DNA of 64,000 bases from Shewanella sp. Isolate13. Lineage in GTDB: Bacteria; Pseudomonadota; Gammaproteobacteria; Enterobacterales; Shewanellaceae. The DNA is taken from positions 125,234-189,233 of the forward strand of contig NZ_JAKEVD010000007.1 of the NCBI RefSeq assembly GCF_022398325.1, in the 5' to 3' direction. Position 1 is the first letter of the stretch; each line of letters opens with the position of its first letter. Below the pieces are notes generated by a model, which was not told where the DNA came from, made no database searches, and saw only the letters and a list, made by a program, of their open reading frames with translations. Of this stretch, positions 9,191-17,303 are shown in pieces. The position numbers were made by a program, and so were the translations under genes.

Positions 9191-10054
9191 CTATTTCTCA
9201 AACAAGTGGCCAGAAGGGTGGTTTGAACCATGAATTTTGCTGTGGCAATTCATGCAGGATTGACCCTGAGTGAAACCATCTAAGCTGCTGTGTACGTCAC
9301 CTGGGTGACCAGCTTGGTTATGACAGCTCTGGCATAGCTGCGGTGCACGGCTGTTAAGTAAGTTGTCGTTAACTGAGCCGTGTGGGTTATGGCAGAGGGT
9401 GCAATCCTCAACAACGGGAGAGTGTTCCCACAGGGCGGGGCCTCGTTTTTCTGCATGGCAGCTATAACAGGTGTCATTTACTGCTAGAGGCGCTTCTTCA
9501 TGTGGATTGTGGCAATCGCTGCAAACGAGGTTGTCTAAGTGAGTTGAGCGCTTAAACTGAGCAGACTCTTGCTGCATATGGCAATTTGCACACTGAGCCT
9601 GAGGTTGCTCAACTGCTAACTGTGCCTGATGAATGTTGTGGCAATCAGTGCAGGCTTGGTCATGGAATGGTGTGTGCTCTTGGCTATGGCATGATTCACA
9701 AACGCTATTGCGACCTTCAACGGATAACTCATCACCAAAAGTGAGCATGGGCTCGTTTTTGCCTTTGTGCTTACCTTGTGGGCCATGGCAGGCTTCACAC
9801 TGAAGACCAGCCATAGGGCCTTTATTGGTATCACCGTGTGGCGTATTGAAAATTGCCATAACGGATTGAGACTTCTTGTGACACATAAGACAGGTGTCAG
9901 CACCTTTTTTAGAGTAGTTAGCCTCGGTGAATTTATTAACCAGTTGCTGCTCTAAAGGAGTAGTGTTCTCCTTAGCTTGTACACTATGCACAGTCAGTGC
10001 GGTTGTTAGCATTAAGCCTAGTAACACCCCGGTTTTAATTAAGATATTCATCAT
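9191..10054 (-). CDS. dmsE: MtrA/DmsE-type periplasmic decaheme c-type cytochrome
   Basis: This 287-residue precursor has a signal peptide (about residues 1-27, ending VQA) and ten CxxCH haem-binding motifs in order: CLMCH, CEACH, CESCH, CTDCH, CANCH, CSDCH, CYSCH, CTLCH, CQSCH and CMNCH. Ten haems and this length match MtrA/DmsE, which takes electrons from the inner-membrane quinol dehydrogenase CymA and inserts into the MtrB-type barrel. It is the first gene of the operon. The start is one of two adjacent ATG codons (10054 or 10051). A CRP-like site lies about 90 bases upstream. Confidence 0.93.
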   Translation of the reverse strand: MMNILIKTGVLLGLMLTTALTVHSVQAKENTTPLEQQLVNKFTEANYSKKGADTCLMCHKKSQSVMAIFNTPHGDTNKGPMAGLQCEACHGPQGKHKGKNEPMLTFGDELSVEGRNSVCESCHSQEHTPFHDQACTDCHNIHQAQLAVEQPQAQCANCHMQQESAQFKRSTHLDNLVCSDCHNPHEEAPLAVNDTCYSCHAEKRGPALWEHSPVVEDCTLCHNPHGSVNDNLLNSRAPQLCQSCHNQAGHPGDVHSSLDGFTQGQSCMNCHSKIHGSNHPSGHLFEK

Positions 10055-10144
10055 CTATCCCACACTTATTATTTCGAAAGTAAATGGTTTTTATGTCTTA
10101 GTACCTAGTTTGAGATAATTGTAGAGACAGGTGTCTACATTTTC

Positions 10145-10160
10145 GGTGATGAATGTCACA
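10145..10160. promoter_or_regulatory. Candidate CRP binding site upstream of the dms-like operon
   Basis: GGTGA-N6-TCACA matches the TGTGA-N6-TCACA consensus at nine of ten positions. It is centred about 98 bases before the dmsE start, a plausible activator position. In Shewanella, anaerobic respiratory genes including dms are known to depend on CRP rather than FNR alone. The site itself is only seen by eye. Confidence 0.55.
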
Positions 10161-10350
10161 TCAAAATAAACAGGTGTATATTGCGGTGTGTTATTTTGAG
10201 GTTGTTCAAAAAAAATGCTGCGCTGTGACGGTGATCTGCTGTTTTGTTAACTGATAAACTCGGTTTTTAGGGCTTTGGTGTGATGCTTGTTGGCTTTGTG
10301 GTCTTGTTGTGATCAAGCTTGTGTTTGCGGAGCTTGGATTTCCTCTTGAG

Positions 10351-10380
10351 TTGACAGTTGTCTACCTTGGTTCGTATGGT
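10351..10380 (+). promoter_or_regulatory. Sigma-70 promoter for a candidate small RNA
   Basis: TTGACA at 10351-10356 is a perfect -35 box. TATGGT at 10375-10380 follows after 18 bases. It points rightwards into a short gene-free stretch that ends in a very strong terminator. Confidence 0.5.
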
Positions 10381-10386
10381 CTACTT

Positions 10387-10480
10387 GTTTTGTTTGCAAT
10401 CAATACCTGCATACACCTTGAGTAAAGGTGCTTGGAACCATGAGTGCTGTTAATTTAAAAGCACTCATGGTTCATTTTTT
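10387..10480 (+). ncRNA. Candidate small RNA of about 95 nt
   Basis: The transcript predicted from the promoter at 10351-10380 contains a first hairpin, CACCTT-GAGTA-AAGGTG (10414-10430), and a second with a perfect 14-bp stem (GAACCATGAGTGCT 10435-10448 with its complement at 10460-10473) followed by ATTTTTT. No plus-strand protein gene lies upstream to explain that terminator: the dms-like operon and the enolase gene are both on the minus strand. The layout fits an Hfq-type small RNA. No known family was recognised. A remnant terminator is the alternative. Confidence 0.45.
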
Positions 10481-10566
10481 CAGACTATTTAGATAGTAGG
10501 GTTAGGGGGAGGCGTACTGGATTTATACATTGCTATAAACCGGCGACAAGCTTGAAAAGCAGACAT

Positions 10567-10596
10567 AAAAAAAGCCAGTAAGCTTAGCTTACTGGC
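10567..10596 (-). terminator. Terminator of the enolase-BCCT operon
   Basis: The inverted repeat GCCAGTAAGC / GCTTACTGGC with a three-base loop is followed on the minus strand by a run of seven T. It lies about 90 bases after the stop codon of the enolase-superfamily gene. Confidence 0.85.
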
Positions 10597-10685
10597 ATTG
10601 TTGTTTAGCGGGTAAATCAGTCGCTTTTAGTTGAAGCGGACTGATTCACTCTATGCTAGTTAACGCGATACTAATTTACACGGTG

Positions 10686-11807
10686 CTAGTTTACACGGTA
10701 CTTTGCAATCAAGTCTTCGTCTAGCTCGATGCCTAAACCAGGTTTGTCACATACAGCTACATAGCCGTTGTCGAACTGCAGTTGGTTTTTCACTAAGCTA
10801 GTGAACAGTGGGCTGCTGCTTTGTGAGAACTCCATTAGCGTGCCGTGTTCACAAGCTGCTAAGAAGTGCACTGACGCATGCAACAAAATACCTGTGCTGA
10901 AACCGTGTGGGATCAGCTGAGTCCCGTTCATTTGCGCGATATCGTAGATCTTCTTCATTTCAGAAATACCACCACAACGGGTGATGTCTGGCTGCACAAT
11001 ATCGGCATTCGACTTAGTGATGAACTCTTGGAACTCGTAACGAGTTGTTAAAGATTCACCGCCAGCGATCTTTTGCGATACTTGGCGTGATAGCTTTTCA
11101 TAGCTGATCAAGCTGTCTGCCAATACCGGCTCTTCAATCCAGTTGAGGTTAAACGCTTCTAGACGTTTTGCCATCATGGCTGAATGACCGCAAGTGTGCC
11201 ATTTAGAGGCTAGGTCGATCTGCACTTCCATCTCTGGACCTGCCGCTTCACGTACCGCTTTAACAATGGCGTAGTCAGTATCAGGATCATCGCCCATCAC
11301 GCCGCCGCCAAACTTAATGCTAGTAAAACCTTGGTCTTTTAAGCCTTGTACAATCGCCACGTTATCTTCAGGCTTATCTGCCGGAATGAAGGTACCGTAA
11401 CAACGGATCTTTTCACGGTACTTACCGCCTAGTAACGTGTGTACAGGCACGCCGTAGAACTGACCTGCGATATCCCACAGAGCGATGTCGATGGCGCTAA
11501 TGGCGTGAATGCCAGCACCGCGACGACCCATGTAGTTAGAACCCCAGTACATCTTGTTCCACAGGCGCTCAATTTCCAGCGCGTTTTCACCAATCAACAG
11601 ACGCTTTAGGCCATTGCAGTAAAAGTTAGTTTGTGGCGCTTCGATACAAGCTTGAACCGCTAGCGGGCTAGAGTCGGCTTCGCCAACACCCACAATACCT
11701 TTATCAGTGTGCACCTTAACGATGACGGCATCTTCGCCCCACTCACAATCGGCATCCATTGCTGGAACGCGTAGGTGGATCACTTCAATATCGGTAATTT
11801 TCAACAT
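10686..11807 (-). CDS. Enolase-superfamily acid-sugar dehydratase/racemase (mandelate racemase type)
   Basis: This 373-residue enzyme has the N-terminal capping domain and C-terminal modified TIM barrel of the mandelate racemase subgroup. Visible residues are the base strand SIKFGGG (Lys about 165), metal ligands in VQIDLASKW (Asp about 198), WIEEP (Glu about 223) and GGES (Glu about 249), then DIVQPD and the His of IPHGFSTG (about 300), which with Asp forms the His-Asp dyad. The family abstracts a proton next to a carboxylate and usually dehydrates sugar acids. I recall a structurally studied close homologue from Shewanella pealeana whose substrate was not assigned (unverified). It is the second gene of an operon with the BCCT transporter, three bases downstream. 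The substrate is unknown. Confidence 0.85.
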   Translation of the reverse strand: MLKITDIEVIHLRVPAMDADCEWGEDAVIVKVHTDKGIVGVGEADSSPLAVQACIEAPQTNFYCNGLKRLLIGENALEIERLWNKMYWGSNYMGRRGAGIHAISAIDIALWDIAGQFYGVPVHTLLGGKYREKIRCYGTFIPADKPEDNVAIVQGLKDQGFTSIKFGGGVMGDDPDTDYAIVKAVREAAGPEMEVQIDLASKWHTCGHSAMMAKRLEAFNLNWIEEPVLADSLISYEKLSRQVSQKIAGGESLTTRYEFQEFITKSNADIVQPDITRCGGISEMKKIYDIAQMNGTQLIPHGFSTGILLHASVHFLAACEHGTLMEFSQSSSPLFTSLVKNQLQFDNGYVAVCDKPGLGIELDEDLIAKYRVN

Positions 11808-11810
11808 GAT

Positions 11811-13418
11811 TTATTTCTCAGACACGTCGTCAAACTTGTGGTTTGACAGGAATTTCTTTAAGCCGAACATACATAGCATTAGTACGATAACAAATGGTGC
11901 TGCAGTTAGAGTTACCGCTGTTTTCAAGGTGTCTAAAGACGCATTGATATATAGCATAGCTAGCGGAAGTAGGCTTAGCATTACACACCAGAACACACGT
12001 AGTTCACGGCTTGGATCTTGACCTTGCTTTAGGTTCTTAGTACTTACTGCCGCTACGGTGAACGCAGTTGCATCTAAGTGAGAAGCAAGGAACAACATCA
12101 TCAGTACGAAGTAAAATACTGACAAGATGGTACCAAATGGCAGGTTAGCAATTAGCTGAGCGACAGCTATGTCACCAGTTGCAGTGTTTAACAATGCTGG
12201 AGCGTTCACTACACCATCAACCATAGCGTCAACTGAGTAACCTGTTAGGGCACCGAAGAAGAACCAACAACCTGCACAACCACCGGCAATCAGACCTAAT
12301 ACCACTTGGCGAATCGTACGACCCTTAGAGATACGAGTAACAAAAATCGCTACTGCTGGTGTGTAAGTGAACCAGTACAACCAGTAAAACACAGTCCAGT
12401 CTTTGTTGAAGGTGCCGCCATTAGTCGCGTCGGTGAATAGGCTCATTTCAACGAAGTTACTCAAGGTTAGACCTAGAGAGTTAACGAAGAAGTCAACGAT
12501 AAAGCCTGTATCGCCTAGTACCAGTACAACCACTGCAAACACAAAACACATACCGCAAGCAGCGTGAGCAATCTTTTGTAGACCTTCAGCAATACCAATG
12601 TAAGAGCTTAGGGTAAAGGTTAGGGTGATCAGTGCTAGCAGGATGGTCTTCATCGCGAAGGTATTTTCCATGCCAAACAGCTCAGCAAAACCAGTCGATA
12701 CCGTGTTGACGGTAACAGTTGTGGTTAAGATAAGACCGCCAAACGTTGCGAATAAGAAGATAAGATCTAACGTGCGACCTAAAACACGGCTAGCAGCGCT
12801 GCCTTCTTTCATGCCAAGGATAGACACCATTAACGAGGATAGGTTAAGACCTTTAGCACGGTTAACATGGAAGTGGTACGCCATTGCGATAGACGCCAAA
12901 CCATAGATAGCCCAAGGTGTAATGCCCCAGTGGAACATCACGTACGACAAGCTAGTGCGTAGCGCTTCGTTACTTTGTGCTTCGATGTTTAGACCAATAC
13001 CATTGTAGTAGTAAGCCCATTCCATAAACGCCCAGTACATGGTCGCTGAACCTAGACCAGCACAGATAAACATGAACAACCAGCTCATGTTGCTGTATTC
13101 AGGTGCGCCAGCACCAAGTTTGATAGTGCCGTAACGGCTTGCAGCTATGTACAACATGGTACATACAGAAGCAAAAGCAAATAGCTGGATGAATGAACCA
13201 AAGGTATTGGTTAGTGCAGCAAAGGCTGTTTTGCCTGCAGCTTGTACTTGATCAGGGTTAAACACCAACATCAATACAACAGCAAATACAACGGCCAAAC
13301 TGACCGAGATCAGCAGTTTGTCGTTTTGAACTTTTTCATTTTGCCCTTTATTGTTTTGAGCTGGGGATTGCTGGGGCGCAGTTGGTTCTGCTGCCGGTGC
13401 CGCTGTTATATCTGTCAC
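11811..13418 (-). CDS. BCCT-family transporter (betaine/carnitine/choline type)
   Basis: This 535-residue inner-membrane carrier has about twelve hydrophobic segments. Family signatures are GLGSATMYWAFMEWAYYY (about residues 102-119) and HWGITPWAIYGLASI (about 150-164). The aromatic-rich tryptophan box binds trimethylammonium-type or similar zwitterionic substrates. The first signature resembles the CaiT side of the family more than the BetP GMGIGIFFWG form. I place the start at GTG 13418 with AAGGAT upstream. The ORF extends 18 codons further without a ribosome site. The pairing with an acid-sugar dehydratase suggests import of a hydroxylated carboxylate, possibly a quaternary ammonium or sulfonate compound; this is inference. 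Confidence 0.85.
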   Translation of the reverse strand: MTDITAAPAAEPTAPQQSPAQNNKGQNEKVQNDKLLISVSLAVVFAVVLMLVFNPDQVQAAGKTAFAALTNTFGSFIQLFAFASVCTMLYIAASRYGTIKLGAGAPEYSNMSWLFMFICAGLGSATMYWAFMEWAYYYNGIGLNIEAQSNEALRTSLSYVMFHWGITPWAIYGLASIAMAYHFHVNRAKGLNLSSLMVSILGMKEGSAASRVLGRTLDLIFLFATFGGLILTTTVTVNTVSTGFAELFGMENTFAMKTILLALITLTFTLSSYIGIAEGLQKIAHAACGMCFVFAVVVLVLGDTGFIVDFFVNSLGLTLSNFVEMSLFTDATNGGTFNKDWTVFYWLYWFTYTPAVAIFVTRISKGRTIRQVVLGLIAGGCAGCWFFFGALTGYSVDAMVDGVVNAPALLNTATGDIAVAQLIANLPFGTILSVFYFVLMMLFLASHLDATAFTVAAVSTKNLKQGQDPSRELRVFWCVMLSLLPLAMLYINASLDTLKTAVTLTAAPFVIVLMLCMFGLKKFLSNHKFDDVSEK

Positions 13419-13880
13419 GACTACATCCTTACAAAGGTAGAAGTGCGGCTCACGTATTATTGGGTAAACCACACAGGGAATTTAATTCGGGCGGATTTTG
13501 AGCGAGGTTGGCGCGCAGTGACAACAATAAAAGCTTATTTAGCTATTACCAAATGTAATAGTAAGAGCCAGGTCACATGGTGGCTTTTGCCACTGTGATT
13601 GCTGAATCAATATCCAAAATGTGGCTTTTTTATAGGCCAAGTTAAGGTTCGTGTTAGTGCTGTTACTGACTTGTTTTGTTTGCTAGTTACTTGTGTGGCT
13701 AGCTTTGCCTATTTAGTGGCAGAAACTCTGAAAGCGGCCGAAAGCAGAGGGCTAATATCGACGCATGAGCGCAGTCATTAACTTTTGTTATTAGCAAAAG
13801 AGATAGCGCTCAAAGTGGATGTTGCATCACATTTCATATAAACCGCCTCTATTTGAGCGCGCAAGATGGCAATTTATGGA

Positions 13881-13928
13881 TTGAAAAATAGCAAAAAACA
13901 ATTAAATTGTAGGATTGTCTGACAATCC
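13881..13928 (+). promoter_or_regulatory. Promoter and perfect GntR/FadR-type operator before the split dehydratase genes
   Basis: A -35-like TTGAAA (13881-13886) and a -10-like TAAATT (13903-13908) are followed by the perfect palindrome GGATTGTC-T-GACAATCC (13912-13928), just before the ATG at 13943. Its core TTGTCTGACAA fits the FadR-subfamily GntR consensus TnGTnnnACnA exactly. A GntR regulator with an FCD-type C-terminus is encoded in the same cluster (16533-17180) and is the obvious candidate binder. The rest of the gap 13419-13911 holds the divergent BCCT promoter region, with no other convincing signal. Confidence 0.7.
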
Positions 13929-13942
13929 CGCTCTAATTAAGT

Positions 13943-14278
13943 ATGAAAAAAGCTATTCAGCTCGACCCTAACGACAACGTAGCAACCCTACTTGTCGATG
14001 CCGTTAAAGGCGATGAGATAGAAATTATCTCAAGCAATAACCAAGTCATTGATATGGTGACCTGCCTGCAAGCTATTACTTTTGGTAATAAAGTGGCGTT
14101 AACAGATATCGCCGAGCAGCAGCTTATTACTAAAGCGGCTTACCCCGTTGGCATCGCCATTAAGGCAATTCCGCGCGGTGAATTGGCTCATGTGCAAAAT
14201 GTGCGTAGTCAACGACTCGATATTCCCGACAACATTATTGAAGAAATTATTAAACAGATGGGCATTGAGCAAGCATGA
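13943..14278 (+). CDS. SAF-domain small subunit of a UxaA/SuyA-type dehydratase or lyase
   Basis: This 111-residue protein corresponds to the N-terminal SAF domain of altronate dehydratase (UxaA): the starting segment DPNDNVATLLVDAVKGDEI and HVQNVRSQRLDIP near the end. In UxaA and GarD the domain is fused to the catalytic part. In SuyAB (sulfolactate sulfo-lyase) and in this cluster it is separate. It overlaps the next gene by four bases, so the two subunits are probably made in equal amounts. Its role is a lid domain of the metal-dependent beta-elimination enzyme. Confidence 0.82.
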   Translation: MKKAIQLDPNDNVATLLVDAVKGDEIEIISSNNQVIDMVTCLQAITFGNKVALTDIAEQQLITKAAYPVGIAIKAIPRGELAHVQNVRSQRLDIPDNIIEEIIKQMGIEQA

Positions 14279-15456
14279 TGAACACTTTTATGGGATTTGG
14301 TCGCGCCGACGGCAGCGTAGGTATCCGTAATCACGTATTGATTATGGCTGTGGATGAATGTTGTGACGGCATTGCTCGCGCCATTGCCGACAGTATCGAT
14401 AACGGCATTGTGGTCACCAATTACAACACTTGTATGTATGGCGGCAACGAAGAGATGATCAACACCATGATCCACACGGGTAACAACCCTAATGTGGCGG
14501 GTGTGTTGGTGCTCGCTATGGGCTGTGGCAGTATCGATCCAGAAATCGTTGCAGCATCTATCCGTGCAACAGGTCGCCCAGCATTTTCATTAGTGTGTAT
14601 GAAGCAGCAAGGCACGCGAGCGACCATTAACCAAGGTAAAGCAATAGCGCAAGAACTGCAGCAAGCTGCCAATGCCGCACCACGTGTGGAAACGCCAATC
14701 TCTAAGCTAGTGGTTGGGGTTAAATGTGGCGGCTCAGATACTAGCTCTGGTATCGCCTCTAACCCAAGTGTTGGCCGCGCGGTCGATACGCTAGTGGATT
14801 TAGGCGCTACCGCCATTGCCGGTGAGTTGATTGAGCTGGTGGGCTGCGAAGCGATTTTACGTCAGCGTGCGGTAACACCTGAGGTGGCCGATAAACTAGA
14901 ACGCTTAATTCATGAAGAAGAAGCCCGCTGGCATGTCGATGGCGCTGAAGTGGAAACCATGAGTATTGGTAACAGTGTTGGCGGTTTAACCACATTAGAA
15001 GAGAAGTCGTTTGGTGCATTGAGCAAAACCGGGACTCGTCCAATCCAAGGTGTGCTGCAGATAAATCACCTCGTCCACGAAAAACCAACCACGGCGGGTT
15101 TCTATCTGTCGGAAGCGACTCACCTATGTGGTAGCGCAGGTATGCACTTTGCTGCTTTGGGCGCGCATCTGATTTTATGGACAACCGGTGGCGCAGGCTT
15201 CAATAACCCAATCGTGCCAGTGATCCGTGTGAGCGGTAACCAATATTTACTAAATGAAGATATAGATATTGACGCTTCTGGTATCATGCGCGCCGAAGAA
15301 GGTGTAGAAAGTGTGGCTGAGCGCATCGTCGCTAAAGTTGGTTGTGTTGCTCAAGGGCAACAGACCAATATTGAAGAGGTTGGTTATAGCTATTGTAGCT
15401 TGTACCAAAAAGATCAGCGCTTAGAAACGGTATTACGTTTTAAGCCAGGCTGTTAA
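14275..15456 (+). CDS. UxaA/SuyB-family dehydratase or lyase, large catalytic subunit
   Basis: This 393-residue protein matches the C-terminal catalytic part of altronate/galactarate dehydratases: FGRADGSVGIRNHV at residues about 6-19, KCGGSDTSSGIASNPSVG (about 149-166), and conserved Cys and His residues that bind the metal (VDECCD, NTCMYGG, GCGS). The reaction is elimination of water (or sulfite in SuyB) from a 2-hydroxy acid. Whether the substrate is a sugar acid, sulfolactate or another hydroxy acid cannot be read from the sequence. Together with the enolase-type dehydratase it suggests two successive eliminations or two stereochemical entry points to one pathway. Confidence 0.82.
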   Translation: MMNTFMGFGRADGSVGIRNHVLIMAVDECCDGIARAIADSIDNGIVVTNYNTCMYGGNEEMINTMIHTGNNPNVAGVLVLAMGCGSIDPEIVAASIRATGRPAFSLVCMKQQGTRATINQGKAIAQELQQAANAAPRVETPISKLVVGVKCGGSDTSSGIASNPSVGRAVDTLVDLGATAIAGELIELVGCEAILRQRAVTPEVADKLERLIHEEEARWHVDGAEVETMSIGNSVGGLTTLEEKSFGALSKTGTRPIQGVLQINHLVHEKPTTAGFYLSEATHLCGSAGMHFAALGAHLILWTTGGAGFNNPIVPVIRVSGNQYLLNEDIDIDASGIMRAEEGVESVAERIVAKVGCVAQGQQTNIEEVGYSYCSLYQKDQRLETVLRFKPGC

Positions 15457-15550
15457 GCTTTTTCAACCTCTAGCCGCTACGCACTAGTAGCTAGTTAAGC
15501 ATCGCCCTTATCCTTAATATAGGTTTAAGGGCTTACCATCGCAGGATGTT

Positions 15551-16456
15551 ATGAATACAACTCAAGTTAGTTCAACAGGTGCCCGCTTACCGCAGTTATC
15601 TTGGTTTATGGCATTCAAAGCGGTGGCAGACAAGCAAAGCTTTACCGAGGCAAGCCGAGAGCTGTGTTTGACTCAATCAGCCATTAGCCAGCAAGTGGCT
15701 AAGCTTGAAGCTGTGCTACGCACTAAGCTGTTTTACCGTGGCGGCAGGCAAATTCAATTAACTGAAGATGGTAAGCGACTATTGTTGCAGATCAATCAGC
15801 CGATCCAAGAACTGATGGGCGTGGTTGACGGTTTCCACAATGATGCAGAGCACTACACCTTGCATATTGAAATGGAGCCTGTGTTTAGCCGTCAGGTGAT
15901 CAGTAAATTACTGCCTAAGTTTTTAGCCAAGTACCCTAAGTTATTGGTTGGCCAGATGCTGACCACTAATCACTTTGACTTTTTACCGCAAACCGAGCTG
16001 GCCATTAAGTGGGGCGATGGTGAATGGGAAGGATTTGACTCGCAGTTTTTGTGTAGCCTAGATTACGTACCAGTGTGTTCACCAGAGTACCTAAAGCGTA
16101 AACCGCTCACTAAGCCTGCAGACTTAGCCGATGCCAGTATTATTCATGACCGAGACAACTTCGACTGGCGCTATTGGTTAAATTATTATCCAGTGGCAAA
16201 GTTAGAGCTACAAAAGTGTCATTACGCTAGTGAAAGCCAAGTGGTGATGTCGCTCGCCATGAGTGGTTTAGGTGTGGCTGTGTGTGCCTATCAGCAGATC
16301 CAAGAAGAGCTGGCCGATGGTCGTTTGGTTATGCCGTTTCCAGAGCTAAAAGTGCGCCATCAACGGGCTTATTATATTTTAACCCGTAAAAATAAGCCGC
16401 TGTCACCACAAGCCCATAGCTTTATCCAGTTTGTTCATGAAGCCATGCTAGAGTAA
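15551..16456 (+). CDS. LysR family transcriptional regulator (GcvA-like)
   Basis: This 301-residue protein has a LysR winged helix-turn-helix at about residues 17-75 (MAFKAVADKQSFTEASREL, TQSAISQQVAKLEAVL) and a periplasmic-binding-type effector domain thereafter. The HTH and the tail resemble the GcvA group. It is co-directional with and 94 bases downstream of the dehydratase subunits, so it probably regulates this catabolic cluster, with the pathway compound as effector. It precedes a GntR gene, so the cluster has two local regulators. Confidence 0.85.
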   Translation: MNTTQVSSTGARLPQLSWFMAFKAVADKQSFTEASRELCLTQSAISQQVAKLEAVLRTKLFYRGGRQIQLTEDGKRLLLQINQPIQELMGVVDGFHNDAEHYTLHIEMEPVFSRQVISKLLPKFLAKYPKLLVGQMLTTNHFDFLPQTELAIKWGDGEWEGFDSQFLCSLDYVPVCSPEYLKRKPLTKPADLADASIIHDRDNFDWRYWLNYYPVAKLELQKCHYASESQVVMSLAMSGLGVAVCAYQQIQEELADGRLVMPFPELKVRHQRAYYILTRKNKPLSPQAHSFIQFVHEAMLE

Positions 16457-16532
16457 AGTTTGCGTGCTTTATTTCGCTGGTTCAGCTACTTAACATTATA
16501 CCTACTCACTATTGAAGCCATCAGTAAACGAT

Positions 16533-17180
16533 ATGAAAATCATCAAAGAAAGTTTGGAGTCGCAAGCCATCCGTTATTTGCGTACGCATATATTAGAAGG
16601 CCATATCAAGCTAGGTGAAAAGCTGGTGGAAAGCACGTTAGCCAAGCAATTAGAGTTATCACGCAGCACGGTACGCATGGCGTTAAACTCGCTGGTGAAT
16701 GAAGGCTTAGTCATCCAAAAGCCTTATTCTGGCTGGCAAGTGGTGGAGATAAACCAGCAAGACTTGTGGGAGCTATACCACATGCGTTTAGCACTAGAAG
16801 GTGAGGCCGCAGCTATGGCCGCTAAGTGGGCCAGTAGTGATGATAAGCGCCGTTTAGCTGACTTTTTTCAAGAGTACCAACTGCTGTGTTTGCAGCACAG
16901 TGACGACACCCGCCGTATTAGTGAGATGGACTGGCAGTTACATCTGCTGATAGTTGAGATCTGCGGCAGTGCGCGCATGCTCAACCAATATAAGCAAATT
17001 CTTTACCCATTGCAGGCTTATATTGCGTTAACTCACCAAGATTATGACTTATCTGATAGCGCCTCTAGTCATCAAGCACTGGTGCAAGCAATTTGCGCTG
17101 GTAATGCTGAGGTGGCAGCAGAGCAAGCAAGGGATAATATTACCCCAATGTTCCGCAGCGCTGCAGTGCAAACCAATTAA
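16533..17180 (+). CDS. GntR family regulator, FadR/FCD subfamily
   Basis: This protein of about 215 residues has an N-terminal winged helix (IRYLRTHILEGHIKLGEKLVE, then SRSTVRMALNSLVNEGLV) and an all-helical FCD ligand domain (LYHMRLALEGEAAAMAA and metal-ligand-type histidines near DWQLHLLIVEICGSARM). FCD regulators of this type usually respond to sugar acids or other carboxylates. I place the start at ATG 16533; a TTG at 16512 is also possible, and neither has a good ribosome site. The palindrome at 13912-13928 matches the operator of this subfamily. Confidence 0.85.
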   Translation: MKIIKESLESQAIRYLRTHILEGHIKLGEKLVESTLAKQLELSRSTVRMALNSLVNEGLVIQKPYSGWQVVEINQQDLWELYHMRLALEGEAAAMAAKWASSDDKRRLADFFQEYQLLCLQHSDDTRRISEMDWQLHLLIVEICGSARMLNQYKQILYPLQAYIALTHQDYDLSDSASSHQALVQAICAGNAEVAAEQARDNITPMFRSAAVQTN

Positions 17181-17233
17181 CATAGAATATTAGCCATCTT
17201 TGAGCTGGCTTATCGCTAAAGTTAAGCGCTACA

Positions 17234-17280
17234 AAAACAAACAGGCCCATTTGGCGAATTGCCAAATGGGCCTGTTTTTT
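17234..17280. terminator. Bidirectional terminator between the GntR and nupC genes
   Basis: A perfect 17-bp stem (AAACAGGCCCATTTGGC at 17239-17255 and its complement at 17261-17277) with loop GAATT has A-rich and T-rich flanks on either side. It serves both convergent genes. Confidence 0.92.
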
Positions 17281-17303
17281 AGTTAGCGTATGTTATGAGC
17301 GGA

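Noticed and set aside
10314..10330. FNR-like site near TTGTTGTGATCAA
   Set aside because: Spacing is one base short of TTGAT-N4-ATCAA and only one half-site is good.
13599..13781. 60-codon ORF in the gap between the BCCT and dehydratase genes
   Set aside because: No ribosome site or family resemblance; the gap carries regulatory sequence instead.
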